A stretch of 55,798 nucleotides of DNA. It comes from UBA6544 sp049601975 (lineage in GTDB: Bacteria; Pseudomonadota; Alphaproteobacteria; UBA8366). A program made the position numbers and the translations under genes. Positions 52,366 to 55,798 of the stretch are shown one piece after another. The stretch spans positions 1 through 55,798 of the forward strand of contig JBMYRC010000011.1 in the NCBI GenBank assembly GCA_049601975.1. Direction: 5' to 3'. The notes below the pieces were generated by a model that was not told the DNA's origin, ran no database searches, and saw only the letters and a list, made by a program, of their open reading frames with translations. Within the stretch, counting starts at the first letter, position 1; every line of letters begins with the position of its first letter.

Positions 52366-53496
52366 TCAAACGTTCCATTGCTGCATCAAGCGCTCGCGGT
52401 GATAGGCCGATCCGCCGAGAAAGACCTCGGAGCTCTTCGCGCGCTTGAACCACAGATGCGTGTCGTTATCCCAAGTGAAGCCGATGCCGCCATGGATTTG
52501 CACCGTATGAACGGCGGTTTGCATATAGACATCGGCAGCAGCGGCTTTCGCCAGCGAGGCCAACGCCGAGACTTCCTCGCCGTCCTCATCCGCCGCGGCG
52601 GCGGCGTAGTAGGCAGCGGACTTTGCCAATTCGACCTCCAGCAACATATCCGCGGCCTTATGTTTCAACGTCTGGAACGAACCAATAGCGCGGCCGAACT
52701 GGACCCGCATATTGGCGTATTCAACCGCGGATTCGCGCAACCGCTCGGCACCACCGACCATCTCATTCGCAAGACAAATAGCGGCGACGTCGAGCGTCTC
52801 CGCCATAGGTTCGGCAGCCCCCCCCTCTTCGCCGAGCAATTCCGCTTCAACACCGCTGAACGTCAGCCGCGCCAACTTACGGGTCGAGTCCATGGACTTG
52901 AGTTGCGTTCGCCCAAGGCCCTCAGCGTCTCCCGCGACGGTGAAGAAGGACACTCCGTCGTCACCGCTGGAGCCGGCTTTGCGTGCTACCACGACAATGA
53001 CCTCAGCGGTGCATCCGTCGAGGACGAAACTCTTCGTTCCCTCAAGCGTATACTTACCGCCGTTCGCCGTGGCGGTCATTGCGACGCCGGACGTGTCCCA
53101 TGCACCGCTTTCCTCAGCCAGGGCAAGTGTCGCAACAGTCTCGCCCGAAGCGATTTCCGGCAACATGAGCTGCTTTTGGTCCTCGCTGCCCGCTTTCAGG
53201 ATGGCTGTCGCCGCAAGCACGGTGGACGCGAAATACGGCGCGCACAGTAAGGCGCGTCCCATTTCCTCTACAGCGATGGCAAGCTCGCCGACACCAAAAC
53301 CTTGGCCGCCATAGCTCTCAGGAATATGGATCGCCGTCAGGCCCAACTCTTGGCTCAATTGCCGCCAGACTTCCGGATCGCATCCTTCGTCGGTCTCCAT
53401 GAGACGACGAACTTCGGTTGTCGGCGATTTATCTTCCAAGAAACGACGGAGAACGGATCGAAACTCCTGTTGCTCGTCCGTAAAACTAAATTTCAT
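52366..53496 (-). CDS. Acyl-CoA dehydrogenase family protein (partner subunit)
   Basis: A 376-residue ACAD starting MKFSFTDEQQEFRSVLRRFLEDKSP, with LTAIHIPESYGGQGFGVGELAIAVEEMGRALL and a C-terminal stretch VQIHGGIGFTWDNDTHLWFKRAKSSEVFLGG typical of family. The middle FAD-binding segment is less standard (LALAEESGAWDTSGVAM), as in partner subunits that lack part of the flavin site. It is first in a two-gene operon, with 150 bases to the next gene upstream. Confidence 0.9.
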   Translation of the reverse strand: MKFSFTDEQQEFRSVLRRFLEDKSPTTEVRRLMETDEGCDPEVWRQLSQELGLTAIHIPESYGGQGFGVGELAIAVEEMGRALLCAPYFASTVLAATAILKAGSEDQKQLMLPEIASGETVATLALAEESGAWDTSGVAMTATANGGKYTLEGTKSFVLDGCTAEVIVVVARKAGSSGDDGVSFFTVAGDAEGLGRTQLKSMDSTRKLARLTFSGVEAELLGEEGGAAEPMAETLDVAAICLANEMVGGAERLRESAVEYANMRVQFGRAIGSFQTLKHKAADMLLEVELAKSAAYYAAAAADEDGEEVSALASLAKAAAADVYMQTAVHTVQIHGGIGFTWDNDTHLWFKRAKSSEVFLGGSAYHRERLMQQWNV

Positions 53497-53614
53497 ATCT
53501 TTTTGCTCCAGGTCTTCTACAACGGCAGCGATTTACACGCCCGCGACATCACGAGCGTTTTATGGCGCATTGCACCGTATCTCTACTACGGATGAAACTT
53601 AGTTTTCGATCACG

Positions 53615-53640
53615 CCACCGCAAGTTGGTGCGGCGGCGAA
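53615..53640 (-). terminator. Weak hairpin after the cupin gene
   Basis: Minus strand CGCC-CACC type stem with a bulge (CGCCGCACC pairing with GGTGGCG) just after the cupin stop at 53647. It lacks a clear T-tract, so termination here is uncertain. Confidence 0.3.
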
Positions 53641-53646
53641 TCTTCG

Positions 53647-54063
53647 CTATTCGACGGAAGCAGTCGGCTTGACGTAGTCGTCATCGGACACTTTTTCGAA
53701 CCAAGCGGTTCCTTCCCTCTGATCGTTGACCTCGGACATCGCGAGGTGGACGAAAATCCTGTCGGGTGCCGCACCATGCCAATGGCGGGTATCCGGCAGG
53801 ATCATCGCCGTGTCGCCTGGATGCAACTCCTGGACCTGCTCACCCTCCAACTGGACACGCCCGATGCCAGAGACGCAATAGAGCGTCTGGCCAACGGGGT
53901 GCGCATGCCACGCAGTGCGCGCGCCCGGAATAAACGACACATTTGTCGCACCCATACGGGACGGGTCTTCACCTACCAGCACTTCATCCTGCCAAACATG
54001 TCCAGTAAAATTATCCTTCGGCGCCATTTTCGTCGAACGAGCTCCCGCACGTTTGATATCCAT
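53647..54063 (-). CDS. Cupin-domain protein
   Basis: A 138-residue single-cupin protein. Metal-site motif 1 is TAWHAHPVGQTLYCVSGIG (HxH with Gln at the usual Glu place) and motif 2 is PDTRHWHGAAPD; both fit the group of small cupins related to carboxymuconolactone-associated proteins and (R)-hydroxynitrile lyase-like cupins. Function unknown; metal-dependent lyase, isomerase or storage roles are all known in the family. No signal peptide. It stands alone between the ACAD pair and the pseudogene region. Confidence 0.85.
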   Translation of the reverse strand: MDIKRAGARSTKMAPKDNFTGHVWQDEVLVGEDPSRMGATNVSFIPGARTAWHAHPVGQTLYCVSGIGRVQLEGEQVQELHPGDTAMILPDTRHWHGAAPDRIFVHLAMSEVNDQREGTAWFEKVSDDDYVKPTASVE

Positions 54064-54268
54064 TTTTCAGTCCTCAATGGTGAGTCAGCATTTAGTAATG
54101 ACGTTGCGCTAGTATACGACGATTGCAAGACATGCTGACGGCATCATCAACCGATATGCGTTGCACATATCACCATATTTGGCCCATTTCTCTTTTTGGC
54201 AGTCACGCGCTATAGGTTTATTTGGTTAACTAAGGTCGTATAGCTCGATCTAAAAGGAAATTTGCTAG

Positions 54269-55244
54269 TGCCGGATTGCGACAGAAGAGCAAATCGTCAA
54301 CTTCGTGTTTGTCGACGAGGATCAGCAGTTTTGTGTTGGCTTACGAAGCGCGCTCGCACAAGAAGGATACAACAATATCCAATATTGCTAGACGATTGCA
54401 AAATTGGAAGAGGCCTACCGGAAATCGGCTCCCGATTTATTATTGAACAACGCTCAAATGGAAGACAATCGAGCTTTCGACGTCATTGCGGCCATCCGTC
54501 ACGGTGAACTCGGGAACAATCCGTTCGCGACCATCATGGTCACTCTCAGAATGCCCGATGGAGATCTAGTCAAAAAAAATCATCGAAAGCGGCGTCGACG
54601 ACCTGGTGTTGAAGCCGCTTTCGACGAACGATTTGATAAAACGAATCAGTTCGCTCGTGGCCGAACGCCAGCCATTCGTGGTCACCACCGATTACATCGG
54701 GCCACAAAGGCGCGCTGACCGCGAGCAAGACGACTCAGAAGATGGGCTGAAACTCGATCTCGTCGAACTTCCCAATACGATGGCCTCCAGAGCGCGCGGT
54801 GAAGAAGTCGATGAATTTGAGCTGCAAAAGCTTACCGCGGAAGCAAAAACCAAGATCAACGAACAAAGGCTAAAACGCAACGGCCCTGAAATCGCCGCTT
54901 TGGTCGCCGACATCGTTCCTGCCTACGAGGAAGAACGAGTAGGCGATGCGATTAAGGCGAAGGTCGCCAGCCTTTCGCAATTTGCCGTGGATGTGAGCGA
55001 GCCACTTTCCAATCCAGGGTTCATGCGTGTCGCGGAACTCTAGGGCGTTCGGAGCAGCATTTCCGCTTCGCTGCAAAATGGCGACACCAATGAGAAACGC
55101 ATCGCCTTATAGACGCCGCTCTCCAACGCCATCGCCGTCAGCTTAAATCCTAATCCCGATTCAGCAGAGTTCGCGGACTAAGTTGTCACCCTGGTCCGGC
55201 AATATGTCGAAAAGAATGGCGCTGACTTTGCCCGTTTAGAATAA
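54269..55244 (+). pseudogene. Decayed CheY-like response regulator with C-terminal extension
   Basis: Read across defects, this is one protein. A receiver domain starts at VNFVFVDEDQQF (54296) and runs through SAPDLLLNNAQMEDNRAFDVIAAIRHGE to a frame that yields ESGVDDLVLKPLSTNDLIKRIS. A segment VVTTDYIGPQRRADREQ and a helical tail follow, ending DFARLE at 55244. Defects: TAG 54389-54391; a +1 frameshift at the A8 run 54572-54579 (seven A restores VKKIIESG); TAG 55041-55043; TAG 55110-55112; TAA 55179-55181. The phospho-acceptor Asp position also seems to be Asn (LLLNNAQM). No good start codon remains: a TAG precedes at 54266-54268. Originally probably ~325 residues. The four stops argue strongly for real decay. 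Confidence 0.85.
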
Positions 55245-55255
55245 TCGCCCTTAGT

Positions 55256-55798
55256 TCACTCGGCTTTCTGCCTCCAAACCATGGCCGCGCCTGATCGCAC
55301 CTACCCAAAGGTCATCACCCCAAATCCCGAAAGCCAGGTCAATGGTTCTTTACGCCCGCCGTTGAGGTCAATCGCCAATCCGACCGCCAGGGGGGCCCAG
55401 GAAGCCAAACGTAAAACCGATAATGCCAATAAGCACCAAAGCCGCCACTCTTGTCTCTCCAGTTGAAGCTGCGACAACGCCGCCTGCGATGGCGCCAACA
55501 TCGCCGTAACTAGTAACGCCATAAAACAACATCAGCACAAGGACCAGAAAATATGCTCCCGCCGCCTGCCAACCCAGGACGCCGCAAACCAAGAACGATT
55601 CAAGTGATACCGCGAAGATGACTTTTCGGCGCTCCCACCGTACACCGGCCTCCGCCAATGCTAGATTGGGCGGCACGGCCACAAGTACCGACAGGCCCGC
55701 GACAACAGTCGGATCCCAATTCCGCGCCGCCATGTCATTCGTAGCGGCGTTAAAGGTCAGGATAGGCACAAACCAGACACGGACCGCAAACACTTCCC
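55256..55798 (-). pseudogene. MFS-type transporter, frameshifted, 5' part outside window
   Basis: The minus strand codes for a membrane protein of the major facilitator type: VWFVPILTFNAATND, WDPTVVAGLSVLVAVPPNLALAEAGVRWERRK, then YGVTSYGDVGAIAGGVVAASTGET and FTFGFLGPP. The frame is lost at the G6 run 55390-55395 (C6 in the gene), after which LAVGLAIDLNGGRKEPLTWLSGFGVM continues in another frame to TAG 55301-55303; the frame then goes on to a TGA at 55256-55258. With one C fewer the first two parts join smoothly. The beginning of the gene lies beyond the window edge. It converges on the dead response regulator with 11 bases between ends. Confidence 0.75.

Noticed and set aside
54572..54579. 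Programmed frameshift at the A8 run of the response regulator
   Set aside because: A slippery A-run can do this, but the same gene carries four stop codons, so decay or error is simpler.
1..55798. CRISPR array, tRNA or rRNA genes, IS elements
   Set aside because: No regularly spaced repeats, cloverleaf-type sequences, rRNA-like segments or transposase-like frames were recognised by eye.

Overview
The window looks like a chromosomal segment of an alphaproteobacterium, probably near Rhodospirillales/Rhizobiales. The evidence is a dense set of housekeeping genes in orders common in that class: rnd, ppx-ppk; hdaA-perM-pgsA; purM-purN; ndk; holC-pepA; lptF; purF-cvpA-radA; mlaFE-alr-dnaB-rplI-DUF2232-rpsR-rpsF; fabD-fabG-acpP-fabF-mltG; yicC-gmk; and lptG-lptD-surA-pdxA-rsmA. 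No tRNA, rRNA, CRISPR array or insertion sequence was recognised. Taxonomy is inferred from gene content only.

Layout. 0-5.7 kb: tail of RNase D, a periplasmic M23 peptidase, the polyphosphate pair ppx/ppk and a SixA-like phosphatase. 5.7-6.7 kb: a decayed peptide-type ABC permease. 6.7-12.2 kb, minus strand: a CoA-transferase, then a tight run DUF2066 > pgsA-like > perM > hdaA > atypical SDR. 12.3-14.3 kb: purM-purN, a 44-residue cytochrome oxidase subunit IV-like protein and a clean terminator. 14.3-20 kb: ndk, an ABC-F ATPase, a GNAT gene broken by one stop codon, a GST, holC and pepA. 20-21.2 kb: lptF alone. 21.2-32.3 kb, minus strand: the rpsF-to-purF supercluster. 32.5-37 kb: the fatty-acid synthesis operon. 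37-45.8 kb: yicC-gmk converging on the lptG-lptD-surA-pdxA-rsmA operon. 45.8-46.2 kb: the only long non-coding gap, AT-rich. 46.2-51.1 kb: a four-gene island resembling the mycobacterial decaprenyl-phosphoryl-D-arabinose pathway. 51.1-54.1 kb: paired acyl-CoA dehydrogenases and a cupin. 54.2-55.8 kb: two converging pseudogenes, a response regulator and an MFS transporter.

The most interesting unit is the 46.2-51.1 kb island: a UbiA-family prenyl-phosphate phosphoribosyltransferase, a DprE1-like FAD oxidoreductase, a DprE2-like SDR and a large multi-membrane GT-C-like protein. Together they could make polyprenyl-phosphoryl-D-arabinofuranose and transfer arabinose to an unknown envelope acceptor. 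The DprE1 homologue has Ser where the mycobacterial enzyme has the benzothiazinone-target Cys387. The island starts next to what looks like one breakpoint of a ~24.5 kb inversion: reversing 21.24-45.77 kb would put lptF directly before lptG-lptD, the usual arrangement.

Several genes (ABC permease, GNAT, response regulator, MFS) carry stops or frameshifts, which points to ongoing gene decay or, for the homopolymer frameshifts, possible sequence errors. TGA is used as an ordinary stop throughout, so recoding does not explain them.
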